Below are positions 10,885-22,269 of a DNA stretch of 64,000 bases, one piece after another. The stretch is from Adiantum capillus-veneris. Its lineage: Eukaryota > Streptophyta > Polypodiopsida > Polypodiales > Pteridaceae. A program made the translations under genes and the position numbers. Below the pieces are notes generated by a model, which was given only the letters and a program-made list of their open reading frames with translations, was not told where the DNA came from and made no database searches. Within the stretch, counting starts at the first letter, position 1. Each line of letters opens with the position of its first letter. The stretch covers positions 74,880,676 through 74,944,675 of the forward strand of contig CM043969.1 of the NCBI GenBank assembly GCA_014529385.2, given 5' to 3'.

Positions 10885-11940
10885 ACTTGGTGGCTCTCCT
10901 TTGTAGGGCTTAAGTAGGCTCACATGAAAAGCATTGTGTATGAGCCAATGATTGGGCAACTTGAGTTGATAAGCTATCTCATTGATTGGCTTTAAAATTT
11001 AAAAAAGATCATAGTATCTTTTTGCTAGTTTAGCATAATACCCAATCATTTTCTTTGAACATTAAGACACTTATGTGCTTGTCAACAACAACTTTTTGCC
11101 TTTGTTGAGAGATGGATGTAGCTTTCTTAATATTTTGAAAAGATTCTTGTAGGTCACGTCTATACTCATTAACAGCGAAGACCTTCCCATGTACTTTAAG
11201 TAGCAAGGGACTTTTAGGTCTTCCCTGTATGAATACTCTACAAGGGATAAATAATTTTCCCATTGTGAGCGTATATCTACTTCTGTAATACAAGTCTTTA
11301 GTAGATCAAGGATTGTAAGATTGGCTATCTCACTTTGGCCATTCGTTTGTGGATGATAGGCCAAAGAGAAATTCAATCTTGTACCTAGATTTTCAAAGAG
11401 ACCTTTGCAAAAATTACCGGTCATTCTAAGATCTCTATCTGACCCGATGGGTGTTGGCAATCCATGGTGTTTGAAAATCTGAAATATGAAGGGAGTTGCC
11501 ATTTGGTGTGGCTTAATAGTCTTTTTTACATGAATAAAGTGTGCTTGCTAAATGTGTCAACTATTGTCCATATTTCCGTATTTCCATGGATAGACTTGGG
11601 TAATCCAAAGATAAAATCCATGGATATACTCTTCCATGGTGAATTTGGGATAGGCAATGGCTGGAGTAATCCACGTTGCTTCCCTCGATAATACTTAGTC
11701 TTTTGACATACCACACATTTTGAAACATACTCTTGTATGTCCACTTTGATGGTAGGCCAATAGAAGTATGTCTCTACTCCTCGAAGAGTAGGTTGAATGC
11801 CTCTATGCCCCGCATGGGGAGGAGCATGGGATTCATACATAACTTTCTCACAGAGGGAGTGGGTAACACATAGCCTATTGCCATGGAGAAGATAATCATC
11901 TTGCAAGGTGAATGGTTCTCTCTTTTTTGCAAAGCAAGGA
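10885..11940 (-). pseudogene. Gypsy B integrase
   Basis: The H2C2 finger region reads HAPPHAGHRGIQPTL...CVVCQKTK near 11700-11830. The catalytic core follows: SMDFIFGLPKS (first Asp), then VDTFSKHTLF, and downstream GSDRDLRMTG, a decayed form of the usual SDRDxxFTS, and LAYHPQTNGQSE at 11071-11502. The C-terminal GPY-like end is IAYQLKLPNHWLIHNAFHV...LLKPYKGEPPS, ending exactly at the copia insertion. Several frameshifts (for example near 11071-11290) and stops inactivate it. Integrase joins element DNA to the chromosome. Confidence 0.93.
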
Positions 11941-12540
11941 CTGACATTATGTCTTTAAGTCAAGGTCGATAGCATACTCATCTATCATAGAAGATAGATC
12001 ATTGTGAGTTGTTATAGACACCGCATTAACTTTTGGTCATCGTGAAAGTGTATCGACTTCTTTTTTTCCCAAAGCAAGGAATGACATTATGTCTTTAAAG
12101 TCAAGGTCAATAGCATACTCATCTATCATAGAAGATAGATAATTGTGAGTTGCTATAGACACCGCATTAACTTTTGGTCGTCGTGAAAGTGCATCAGTCA
12201 CTTGATTGTGCTTACCAGCAATGTGAGCAATATGAAAATAAAATTGCCAAAGAAAATTTTCCACCTCATTTGTTTGTCGAAAAGCTTGGTTTGTGTCATG
12301 AAGTACTAGAGACTTTGACGATCTATTCGTAAAATAAATGGAGTTGCCAATAGATAGTGCTTCCATGTGTCTAGGACATGTAGAATAGTTAAAAGCTATT
12401 TCTCATAAATGCCCTAGACCCATTCATATGTATTGAGCTTTTGGCTCTCGTATTCTATGACATTGGACCTCAAATGGCTTTGAGAGATCCGGAAGCATGA
12501 GGAGTGGTTGGGAGGTAAGCTTCTCTTTGAGCTTGTCAAA
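11935..12540 (-). pseudogene. Gypsy B RNase H end with a 140-bp tandem duplication
   Basis: HIAGKHNQVTDALSRRP (12037-12366) is the standard RNase H C-terminus of gypsy elements. The next segment is duplicated: 11935-12049 and 12075-12190 are near-identical and 140 bp apart, both encoding the stretch after ALSRRP. 12370-12540 corresponds to the upstream RNase H, heavily broken. Confidence 0.88.
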
Positions 12541-13380
12541 ATTATTTTTCTCCTTAGCGATCCATGAATACTAAACGTTTTTATTTATTAAGTCATGTAA
12601 TGGTTCTGCTATTTGAGAAAATTTTACTATAAAGTATCTATAGTATGCACACATACCAATAAAGCTTCTTAGCTCATGTAGATTCCTTGGATTAGGGCCA
12701 TGCTTTTATTACCTCTAACTTTGATTGTCCATATGGATACCATCTCGAGAGATAATATGACCTAAGTATTCAATCTCTTGAAGGAAAATTTTTTTATTTC
12801 TTTTGATTGATAAAAAGCTTGTTCTCCCTTAATGCTTGAAAAATCACTTGGAGATGTTGCTTGTGTTTCTCCAAGGACTTGGAGTAGGTGATGATATCAT
12901 CAAAGAACACTCCAATGAATTTAGGGTAGTGTCTAAAGATTTTCTCCATTAGACGATTGAATGTGGCTGGTGCATTAGTCAAGCCAAAAGCCATGAGTAG
13001 ATATTCATAAAGACCACACATTGTACAAAACACAGTCTTTATGATATCTTTATACACTATCCTTATTTGATGATAGCGACTTTTAAGGTCAATCCTACTT
13101 AGTAGGTAGAGCCTTGCAGCTTATCAAACAGATCTTCTATTCAAAGCACGAGAAACTTGTTTTTGATAGTGATATGGTTTATGTCCACACACATGCGGTA
13201 TGTACCATCTTTCTTTTGCAATAAAAGGATTGGAGAACAAAAGGGAGAGGAGCTAGGCCTCACCATCCCTTTGTCAACCAACTCTTGTACTTGCCTCATG
13301 ATCTCCTCTTGTTGAGCTTGAAAAACTTGATAAAGAGGCTTGTTAGGCGGTGAGCTTCCTGGTAGGAGCTCAATTCGATG
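12541..13380 (-). pseudogene. Gypsy B reverse transcriptase
   Basis: YEYLLMAFGLTNAPATFNRL and the catalytic box GVFFDDIITYS lie at 12794-13057. The upstream fingers region (LQKKDGTYRMCVD) is near 13190-13230 and the thumb side near 12600-12790. Frameshifts and stops interrupt it. RT copies element RNA to DNA. Confidence 0.92.
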
Positions 13381-13975
13381 GTCATCATCTCCTCATTTTG
13401 AGGGAATTCCATAGAGATATCATCAATGAACACATCTTGGAATCCTTTAAAAAATTTAGCAAGTCTAACTCTTCTTGATTCCTACCACCTACATTTGATG
13501 AAACATTAGGACCTTTTAGGGACTCTTTGACAAAAATCATGTACACAAAAACTGAGCTCTTCATTGATTTATCAAAAGCTCCATGAGGATTTACAAGTGG
13601 TATAGTATGACCAAACTTACTAGCATCTATATACATGCTCTTTTCCCTATAGGTGAAGTAGATTCTCCTTAGGGAACTTCATGTTGGCAGCCATGCTATT
13701 GATCCATGGTGCACCCTAGGGTAGCATGCATCCTCATGTTGAAGAGGAGAGATAAAAAATTCTTATTTGTTGACATAGCTTTGGACATGAAGCCTCAATG
13801 TCCCAATCAAGGGAGTAATGAAGGCTTGTTATCCCTTGAAAGCTGTATCTCTCGTTATAACATCTCTCATCTAAAAAGCTTGAATGCCCAACTTGGTGGC
13901 CAACTCCATTGATATGAAGTTGTGAGTAGAGCCAAGGTCAAACAAGATGAAGGCATCCTGCTCCCTTACCTTTCC
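13381..13975 (-). pseudogene. Gypsy B protease
   Basis: FDLGSTHNFISMELATKLG near 13905-13960 matches the gypsy aspartic protease site; the usual D-S/T-G is D-L-G. The downstream linker to RT (13385-13636) is open for 83 codons but carries no clear motif. Confidence 0.8.
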
Positions 13976-15400
13976 CCAAGCATAGAAAAGAGGTGATCCT
14001 TTGTAAAATGAGCATCCTCTTTTGGAGCTTCGATAGTGGAAGCTCTAGGATTCTCAATGTGGGCATTTCTCTTGAGGCAAGAACAATAGCCATGTCCTTG
14101 CTCCCCACACTTAAAACACTCATGATCCTTATGAAAAGCCTCAAGCTCTTCAAGAGAGAGTTTGTTTTTACCTTTCTAAACTCCCTTCTCCTTGGACTGA
14201 TTGATTGTTGTTGTTGTTGTTGGTGGTGGAATTGCCTTGGAAAGAATTTTGGACATTGGTTTTTTCCTTTGCATCAATTTTTATCTTTGCTTTCCATGGG
14301 CTTGACATTCTTTCTAGCCCCTTGTTGGAAATTGATGCGTGAAGCAACCAAATAGTGTGGTGGATTACTTCAGTGATAGAACTAGGCCGTTGAGAATTGA
14401 CGTACTTGGCCATCTCTTTAGGTAATCTCGCACAGAATGTTGCTTTTGCTCTGTGAAATCTATCTTTTGAAAGACAGTATGTAAATCCCAAAACTTATCC
14501 GCGTATTTGTGGATAGACTCATAGGAGAAGCTTCAAACTTTGCCATTTAATAAGCACTTTTTCCTTTGCATCGCTTGCAAGAAATTGCTTCATGATGGAA
14601 ACTCGAAGAGTTTTCCATGTCTTTGGGGATTTTCCATTGCCATGAAGGTTAGCCAACCATTGAAGAGATAATTTCAAGAAGTTCATAGTTACATGGCGTA
14701 GCTTGGGGAGGACTTTGTGAAGCCCTCGTCACATCAAATTGTTGGATGAAGACCAGTACTTTGTCGGTGGCATGAAAGGTGCCCTCATAGGTAAGAAAAG
14801 AGATACTCTTTCCTCCCTCTTTGATCTTCTTTAGCGTTTGGGACCTTCGCCATGCAAGGTAAGATTTGCAATGTCCTCCCCTCTTGTATCCTCTCGGAGA
14901 ATAACCATAACTTTTGTCGGAAGAGAAGGAAGGTGAAGAAGAAGGAGAAGAGGGTGACCTCTTTCTTGCCCTTTTTTTTTTCCTTTGTTTCATCTTTTCC
15001 CTTTTGGAGTGACGAGGATAAGGACTGTGGATTGACCGTTTCCTCTTGGGAGGAGTTGATGATCGTCTAGACCACCGTCTTTGTGGAGGCACATCTTCAA
15101 AGAAACTTAGAGATTCATTACTTTCTCGCTCTTTGGATTTCCTCCTCTCATACGGGAGAGAGTCTTCTTTTAGGGGTCTCATCAAGAGGCCTTATATAAG
15201 CTCTTTCTCCTCTTGGAGAAGAAAGAAAATCTCATAAGCACGAAGTTGTTGAGTAACTTTGGCTTGCAGGGTAGGGTTGCCCATAGCTTTCTACAACCTA
15301 TAACAAGATAACTGACAAATATGGAGGCATCATCATTAGCACCTTCATGTGCAAAATCAAAGTTATCAATTATGGTCAGTCATGCTAATTAACTTTTGTA
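13976..15400 (-). pseudogene. Gypsy B gag
   Basis: The N-terminal part (14649-15185) is rich in Arg and Ser: RRSSTPPKRKRS, then ARKRSPSSPSSSPSFSSD, followed by the Gag core ISFLTYEG...DKVLVFIQQFD. FCARLPKEMAKYVNS (14168-14491) is the Gag C-terminal core, and CFKCGEQGHGYCSC (about 14070-14112) is an intact CX2CX4HX4C zinc knuckle. A CAA/CAC-rich Asn/Gln stretch lies near 14205-14235. A second copy of this gag, with the same Arg/Ser-rich start, is at 49474-50534. Frameshifts break both. Confidence 0.9.
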
Positions 15401-15768
15401 TAGATTACTTTGTGCTTTGGTACCCTCAAAAACCTTAGTCGCTAATCTTGTTTACCTTTGAAAATCAGTTCTCAAGCAGCCACACCCATGGTTTAGACAC
15501 TGTTGATTGCAAAGACTAGTGGAAAAGGTCTAACATTGCTCGGTTGATTATGGTTCCGTTGAGCTTGCTAGTAGCTCAATAAAATGGTAAAGCCAAACGC
15601 AAGCCCCGAGAGGCTCCATTATTAAGACTATAGTTCCCAATGGTGTACCTCAAACTAAGTCCTTTTAAACCAAGATAATAGATCCTTGTCCCACTTACCC
15701 TATTGTAATTAATAGGCATGGACAACTTAAGGACCTCTCTTCTTAAGCAAGAACAAAGAGACCAATAG
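15401..15768 (-). other. Gypsy B leader between PBS and gag
   Basis: Non-coding. It resembles 50580-50850, the same position in the second copy of this element. No other feature seen. Confidence 0.6.
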
Positions 15769-15780
15769 CCATGATACCAA
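15769..15780 (-). other. Gypsy B primer binding site
   Basis: Minus strand TTGGTATCATGGC, an initiator tRNA-Met type PBS with mismatches, directly next to the LTR end. Confidence 0.8.
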
Positions 15781-17231
15781 TGTAATGGAAATGGCCTATG
15801 AACTTTTAGAATAGCGAAATTAGAAGAATTAAACAGAGCATTTTTGTAAGACTACTTTGAGAACATAGAGGGTGAACTTAATTGATGGTAGCAACATAAT
15901 CCTAGTACTTAATTAAATTGGCATGAATAATACTTTTGCAAGAGAGGGATTTTAGAGAACTTGACAATAACTGAAGATTGGATTTATGTGGATCCAATCC
16001 ACTCTCCAATAGGTTTTTGTATTATAGATTCTCCCATCAAGAGACACTTGGTACAATACAATCTTTGTGCTCATTGTGACCTAGTTGATGCAATAAAGTT
16101 GGAAAGCTTCATGCATCACGAGCATAACACAGACTTTGTAAAAAAACATTAACTATTCCCAACCTCAGTCCCAAGGCTTCAAACACCTTTAAAGGTGGAG
16201 AGAGCTAGTGGAGAATGAGGGTAGAGAAGAGGAAGAAGAAACATTCATAGGAGAAAGAAATAGTTCCTCACTTATCATCACTCTTCTTGCGCTATGCATA
16301 CATAATATCATAACAATGAAGATGGAGAAGATGGCAAGCTTAAGCATTGAAGCATGGCTCTTGGTTGGATTTGCATTTCATAGCCAAGAGTGTTGGTGTA
16401 GGCTCTCAACTTCTCTACTAGCTTAGAGAAGGAGATGGAGCTCTTGCACTTTTCACTTCACACAATGAGTGTGTGTGTGTGGGAGAGTATTCCCCCCAAG
16501 CTATCCCCTAGCTTCCTTGGTCGACACCCCCTTCTAGCTCATGAAAGAAACTCATTGGACCCCTTCAAGCCTGACCAATCACATGTAGGGTGAATATCAA
16601 GCAAGCATGCTAGCTTTGGAACAAGTGTCCTCCTTTCCCCTTTGAGAGAGAGAACTTGATAAATGCATAAATCATTAATTAAATTAGCTAAATTGTCATT
16701 GGACCCCTTGGGAGGCCAACCAATAGGCGTTAGGCACACCATGAGGGCAACATGAAGAGAAGGTTGACAAGTGACTCTGTTGCTTTCTTTCTACTAAGGG
16801 TGCCTTGTGTGAGGGTGTATGTGTTCTCTCTCTAGCCCCTACAAAGAGGTCTCGCCTCCTCATGAGTAGGGATATGATTTGAATTTTTGAACACCTTACC
16901 CTCAACCACCTTAGTCATGGAGCACCTTAGTCATTAAGCATCTCAAGCACCTTAGTCAACAAGCACGACAAGCACCTTAATCAGCAGGCGTGACAAGCAC
17001 CTCTCAAGCACAATCCTAGCTTACCTAAGGTCAAAGGACTTTTAACACTAACTTTTGAAGTTCTTTAATGAAGCTAACCCTAAGGTTAAATATTTAAGCT
17101 CCATTATCTAGCCTTGCTCTTTGATAGACCATCTCTCATTTGGACCCCTTTACATTGGCCCCGTCACGTTGAGATAGATCTATAAGCACATGTCTATATT
17201 CTAACCCTTGTTCCTGGTTTATTCTCCCACA
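15781..17231 (-). repeat. Gypsy B 5' LTR (1,451 bp)
   Basis: Plus-strand ends are TGTAATGGAAATGG and TTCTCCCACA, giving TG...CA. It is the reverse complement of 40668-42150 over nearly its whole length, with more substitutions and indels than the copia LTR pair. A partial third copy is at 50860-51361. The five bases beyond it are TTAAT (17232-17236); the matching duplication at the other end has been lost. Confidence 0.9.
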
Positions 17232-17370
17232 TTAATCATTTGGGTTGGTTAGATATTAGGTTTTATGACACACACTCTCTCTCTAGCTGGCCCTGACCTA
17301 CCCCCTCCCATCTGTTGGATATGTAGACAACGTGTTCAATGTTGGTCAGTAAATTGTCAGTGTTAACTTA

Positions 17371-17498
<128 letters not shown>

Positions 17499-17499
17499 C

Positions 17500-17905
17500 A
17501 TTTGAGTGATTTCAAGTAATTACTGATTTATGTTTGTTTACAGTCCTCAAGAGCAGCTTGCAAAAGGGATCCATTATAGGTGATGAATCACAACTCCTAA
17601 GATCCAGCTGTGTTTGTGATCAAGAAATACGAGAGAGAAAGAAAGAGAAAATAGAGGGAGCAGAAACAGATGTAGGGTGAGTGAGGACATCATGCCCTCA
17701 ATGATGAGGAGAAAAAAAAAATCTCCAAGACTGTGATAACTTCCAAGACTGTGATAAAATGAAAGTCTGGAATCTAGTTGCTAAACATCCTAATGTTCTA
17801 AAAATCTAAGAACTTTCATTAGTAGAGGAGAGTGATGTATAAAGCTCAATCGTCTCCAATGTTCGCAACACATTGGCTACTTTTAAGTAGCCATGTTCTA
17901 ACGAG
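17500..17905. other. Non-coding or decayed sequence upstream of the transposase-like gene
   Basis: No clear frame. TTTGTTTACAG at 17533-17543 could be a splice acceptor, but there is no recognised exon after it. Confidence 0.3.
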
Positions 17906-20860
17906 GAGTTGTTTTTGAAGAATGCGGTGTTGCAGATGATGTTGACTTCAAAAGATAACATGCCTATTGCAAAAACCTCAAGGGTCCTTAAAGTTGGCTA
18001 TCACTCCTTGCACAAAACAAAATCACGGATGAAGCTTGTTATCAATGGTGGATTGTTTTCATTGGTTGCATGTCACAAGAAACACCGTCATAGCCCTATC
18101 ACATACAAAATCAAGGAATTGGTCCATACATTCTGTAAACAGGAGACTCGCGTATCCCCCAACAAGAAGGATGTTTATCGAAAGAGAATGGGGAGGAAAA
18201 GATACAAAACACACCCTGTGCACCTCTAGGATGAGCCTCATGTGATCAAGCCAATTGATATGCCATAACTTTGGTATTCTATACATTGCATCTCTAGTGC
18301 ATAATAACTTCTATCATCTGATAAGTATCATACTATTCTATAGTCTAATAATGGTTGGGAAACATATTGTGTGAGCAGGTCAGCACACAATCCATGCTAA
18401 TTAGTACATACCTAGTATGCTTATTAGCATACTATTTCGCACATTGAAGATGCTTGCTAATACAGTGTGTATGATAGAACTTTACCATGTCAAGCTTGTA
18501 TGCCACTTAGTATACTCACCATGCTAATTAACATATTTAGTTAGCACACATGCTATTTAGTTTAATATACCAACACAATGTGTTTGCTGGTTAGCATTTC
18601 TTAAATTCTAACTAGCATACTCACCATACTAATTAACATACGTAGCTAGCACACTATGCTATTCAATTTAGCATACCTCGTATGCAAGTCGGCTTTGAGT
18701 ATGCTAGTTAACATACCTAGTATGCTAGTAAGTACAATTTGTCTGCTAGTATATGCTAACTAACATAATGAGTGGGGATGGAGGCTAGCACCCTCTATGC
18801 TAGTTAGAATATCTAATATACTAATTAGCATACTGGTATTTTGGCTAACAAACTATATGCTAGTGAGCATGCCCAGTATGCTAATTAACATACCCAATTT
18901 GCTCATTAGCATATTGGGTATGCAAGCTAACACACTTTGTATGCTAATGATCTTTAAAGGTGTTCACTAGCATACTGGGCATGCTTGTTAACATACCTAA
19001 TATGCTAGTTAGCATAGTGGGTATGCCACTAAGTTTGCTTATTAGCACACTGTTAGCATATTGAGTGTGCTGGTTAACACATTGATTTGTTTTAAAGAGC
19101 ATGTTGGATGTCTTTGTTGGCATTCTGTATCTTGAAGTTAGCATTCTGGGAGCATAACTTGATCATTTATGGATATTATAGGTTGAGTTGTTTTACAAGT
19201 TCAAAAAGAAGCATCCAGATTGAAAGATTGACATGAGAATGTTTGAGATGTTGAACCTATTCTTTTGTAGGCAGCTGAAGGAGAGATACACATGTTATTG
19301 TGAATACCATGTGCAAATGTCGTTTCTAAAGGACACATTGAACCACATGCGCTCTCGTGCTTCTAGTTTGCATGAAGCAGGTTGCACCTGTGTATCATAG
19401 TATTTGTGCTACGAGCAACAACATTAGCATGGGTTGTGAGGATTCACGTCACACATTCAAAGATATCATACAACTATGAGATTCAGTTCTATGTCCAAAG
19501 GGAATGTTTGATATGAGATTGTAAGATGTGTGGAGTAAATAGGATGGAGTTATGCTACTTGGAGATAGCAAAGCCAGGAAAGAGTATTACTTGTGAAAAA
19601 AATTGCATATGTAGAAGCAAAGACAAACATGGAAACAACAAAAAAGTAAAAGACCTATTGGATAAAGAAATGTAGTGTTGGGAGTTCCTTCAACTCTTGG
19701 AGTCCAAGTTAAAGATCTTCATCACTCATAACTATATAGCTGGATGGCAAGCACAACAATTTAAGAAATATCTACTTAGGTTTTCAAATGACATGGTGGT
19801 TTTAGATGTTGATTTTGTAGAGAATTATGCCTTCAAGCAAAAAAATGAGATTCATTCAATCAAGTAACCATTTTTGTATACTATTGCAAGGAAGGGGAGG
19901 TAGTCAAAATAATTCACTTCTTCATATCAGATGATAAGGTGCATGACACATTGTTTGTGAAACATTGCTTCATGCTACATCGTGATTAGTTACAACAAGA
20001 GGACGTGACTCCTAAACAGCACAAGGTGTGGTTTGATGGTGCGGCCTCGCAATTCAAGGGTACCAGGTCTTTCCATTTTATTGCAAGATATCGTGGATTG
20101 AGAGGGATCGAGATGAGGTGGTTCTTCTGTGGATCAGGGCATGGCAAGGGAGAGCATGATGGTGTAGGAGTAGTTGTGAAAAGGACCTTGACCCTTGAAT
20201 AGCTAAAGCCTAATGGAGCTATTCTAAAGTATGCAGCATATGTGGTTGCTTATTGTGATGTCAACTTGTCAAAGGGAGCACCACTTGCATCATATCCTTC
20301 AAAAGAAAGGGAATGTGTCCATGCGTTTTGAGAGATTAAATGAGGGGAATAGATGAGTCAAGTGGTATTGTGCCACTATTAAAAAAATTTCCTCTTTGCA
20401 TGCTTTCCATGGTCACAACTTGCAAGATCCAACTGCCCTTGAAACAAGACCATTGGCATGCTTATGTGATGCATGCATGCACTCAAATTAGAATTGCTAC
20501 ATCACCAAAGCTCACATGAAACCTTGGGAGTATCATCTTTTGAGGCCAGTACCTGGTGAGGTTGAGACTGATTCTAAGCCAACAGATGACGTTCTAGTAG
20601 ATAAAGTCATTGGTTATGATGAATTCACATACGAAGGTCATCATGATGCATTAAGTAGTGCTCTATGTGTTGCCAACACATTTGCGGTAAATCCAGATTC
20701 TTCAATCAATGCTGAGGATGTGGATTTCTACCTAGTCAAGTGTGTTGTATCAAGGGAGAAGGTGGAGAATGGGTATATCAATGAATGGAGCAATGTAATT
20801 GACAAAGAGGCTTGCTTATATGTTGTGCAAGGATTGTATGTCAAGTAGCTGGATGCATAC
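17906..20860 (+). pseudogene. Transposase-like gene of an uncharacterised eukaryotic family, broken
   Basis: Pieces follow each other on the plus strand. 17909-18229: an N-terminal part with KDNMPIAKTSRVLKVGYHSL (helix-turn-helix-like) and KELVHTFCKQE...PNKKDVYRK. 19170-19390: KFKKKHPD...RQLKERYTCYCEYHVQM. 19780-19860: VVLDVDFVENYAFKQKNE. 20005-20202: WFDGAASQFKGT and FFCGSGHGKGEHDGVG, then VVKR. 20516-20848: MKPWEYHLLRPVPGEVE...YLVKCVVSREKVENGY. The set of motifs (acidic DFxENY, DGxxxQFK, GHGKGxxDGxGxxVKR) recalls hypothetical proteins scattered in animal and plant genomes that I believe come from transposons; an RNase H-like core is inference. Stops and frameshifts kill it. A palindromic satellite block sits between the first and second pieces, perhaps in a former intron, and another lies after the end. 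Confidence 0.6.
18363..19150. repeat. Palindromic satellite, block 1
   Basis: About 40 degenerate units of roughly 19-20 bp built on TATGCTA-NN-TAGCATA followed by a short CC(C/T)A(A/G)T spacer. Individual units are near-perfect palindromes (for example TGCTAATTAGCA). It interrupts the transposase-like gene between two recognisable coding pieces. Open frames across it are repeat artefacts. Confidence 0.9.
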
Positions 20861-21242
20861 ACCTTCAAGCTAGATATTGTGTAACCCATCATCCACATAC
20901 ATTCACATCTAGTACAATGTAGCAAAATACCTATGTAGCACATCCCAGAGAAAAGGCAATTAATTGTATATAATCCCAAAAAAATCTATGAAACAATCTA
21001 TAATAGCATGCCCTTCATTTTGTAAAAGAAGAATTTTATAATAGCTATAACCTAAGGATTTTCAACATAATTTTTGTTTAGGATAATGCATTTCTCTTAG
21101 CTCCCAGTCTCTTGTGTGTGTATATGGCTATGGTGTTTATCACATCCAATCCTTGTATGCTGGTTACAATTATCTTTACAACCATGTTCAGTAAACCAAC
21201 ATTAGTATTTTCAAGTTCTCAACTTTATTGGAGAGTCAATTT
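20861..21242. other. Decayed 3' sequence after the transposase-like gene
   Basis: Weak continuation of the frame (LDAYTFKLDIV, then stop) to about 20885. After that nothing recognisable until the satellite begins. Confidence 0.4.
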
Positions 21243-21985
21243 ACAAGCATACCCTATATCCTAACTACCATACTATGTCACCTCTTGGTATGCTAGACAT
21301 TATGATAGTTAAGCTAGCATGTATATTGGGCATGCTCTAGTTGTGCTAATTAGCATATTGGATATTCTAGTTATCATACTAGTTAACACTTCAAGTATGC
21401 TAGTTAGCATACTAGCTAGCAGTCCAAGTATGCTAGTTAGCATACCCAATATACATGCAAGCATGGTTAGCTGACACACGAGATATGCTAGCTTGTATGT
21501 ACAATATGATAACTAACATACCCAATATGTTAGTTATCATAGCAAGTATGCTAGTTAACATACCCAATATGCTAGCTACCATACCTTGTTTACCTCAAAG
21601 CATGCTTAGTTGGGACACCAAATATGTTAGTTACTATGTCCAATATGCTAACCAACATACCCAGTATTCTATGTAACATACTACCACTCTGCTCTTAATG
21701 CTTGTTATAATTATATGTATGCTAGCTAATATACCAAATATGCTAGTTTGCATGGTAGTTAGCATACCCTAAGCATGCTTAGTTGGCACACCAAATATGC
21801 TAGTTAGTATGTTCAATATGCTAACTAACATACCTTGTATGCTATGTAGCATACTTCTATTGTGCTCAGAAGGCTTATTATAATTATATGTATGCTAGCT
21901 ATCATACCTAGTATGTTAGTTAGCATACCCAATATGCTAGTTATTATACCCAGTATGCTAGTGATGTGCTAGCATACTCATTATA
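21243..21985. repeat. Palindromic satellite, block 2
   Basis: Same unit as block 1 (TATGCTAGTTAGCATACCC and variants). Within it, longer near-duplicates of about 155 bp appear (around 21590-21720 and 21765-21900, both with the GCATGCTTAGTTGG phrase), so units were amplified in groups. Confidence 0.9.
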
Positions 21986-22269
21986 CTAGCACATAAGAAA
22001 CCCTGATTTGGTCACAAAAGAATCAAATACCACAAAAGCTGTTTCTTAACATCTCAAATGTAAGTCAGAATAGCTTTGGACATTGAAACGGTGATCCAGA
22101 TCCCTCATGATATTACAACATCAAATGAATTGAAATAGTTTTGAACTTTACAAAGAGTCTGTTGCTGCCAACTCCATAAAGTTACATCACAAATGAATAC
22201 ACATAAAGGTCTTCTATTGAGTCTTTTTGTCGTGCCCAGGGTCCTTGTATTTATGTTTCACTCATTCCT
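21986..22269. other. Spacer without recognisable features
   Basis: No motif seen; it lies between the satellite and the end of the FCP1-like pseudogene. Confidence 0.4.

Larger units (their letters stand above)
10885..17231 (-). mobile_element. Ty3/gypsy element B, 5' LTR through integrase
   Basis: From right to left on the minus strand: LTR 15781-17231, PBS 15769-15780, gag, protease, RT, RNase H, integrase. It stops at 10885, where the copia LTR begins. The remaining chromodomain end, and the 3' LTR, are on the plus strand at 40288-42150. The integrase frame runs without a break from ...KGEPPS (ending at 10885) into EPNIEELPE... (from 40293) when the target duplication is counted once. The complete element would be about 8.2 kb. 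Many stops and frameshifts show that it is old. Confidence 0.93.

Noticed and set aside
18363-19150. CRISPR-like array
   Set aside because: Units are about 20 bp with 5-8 bp spacers that are not unique, each unit is palindromic, and the context is a plant genome. It is a satellite.
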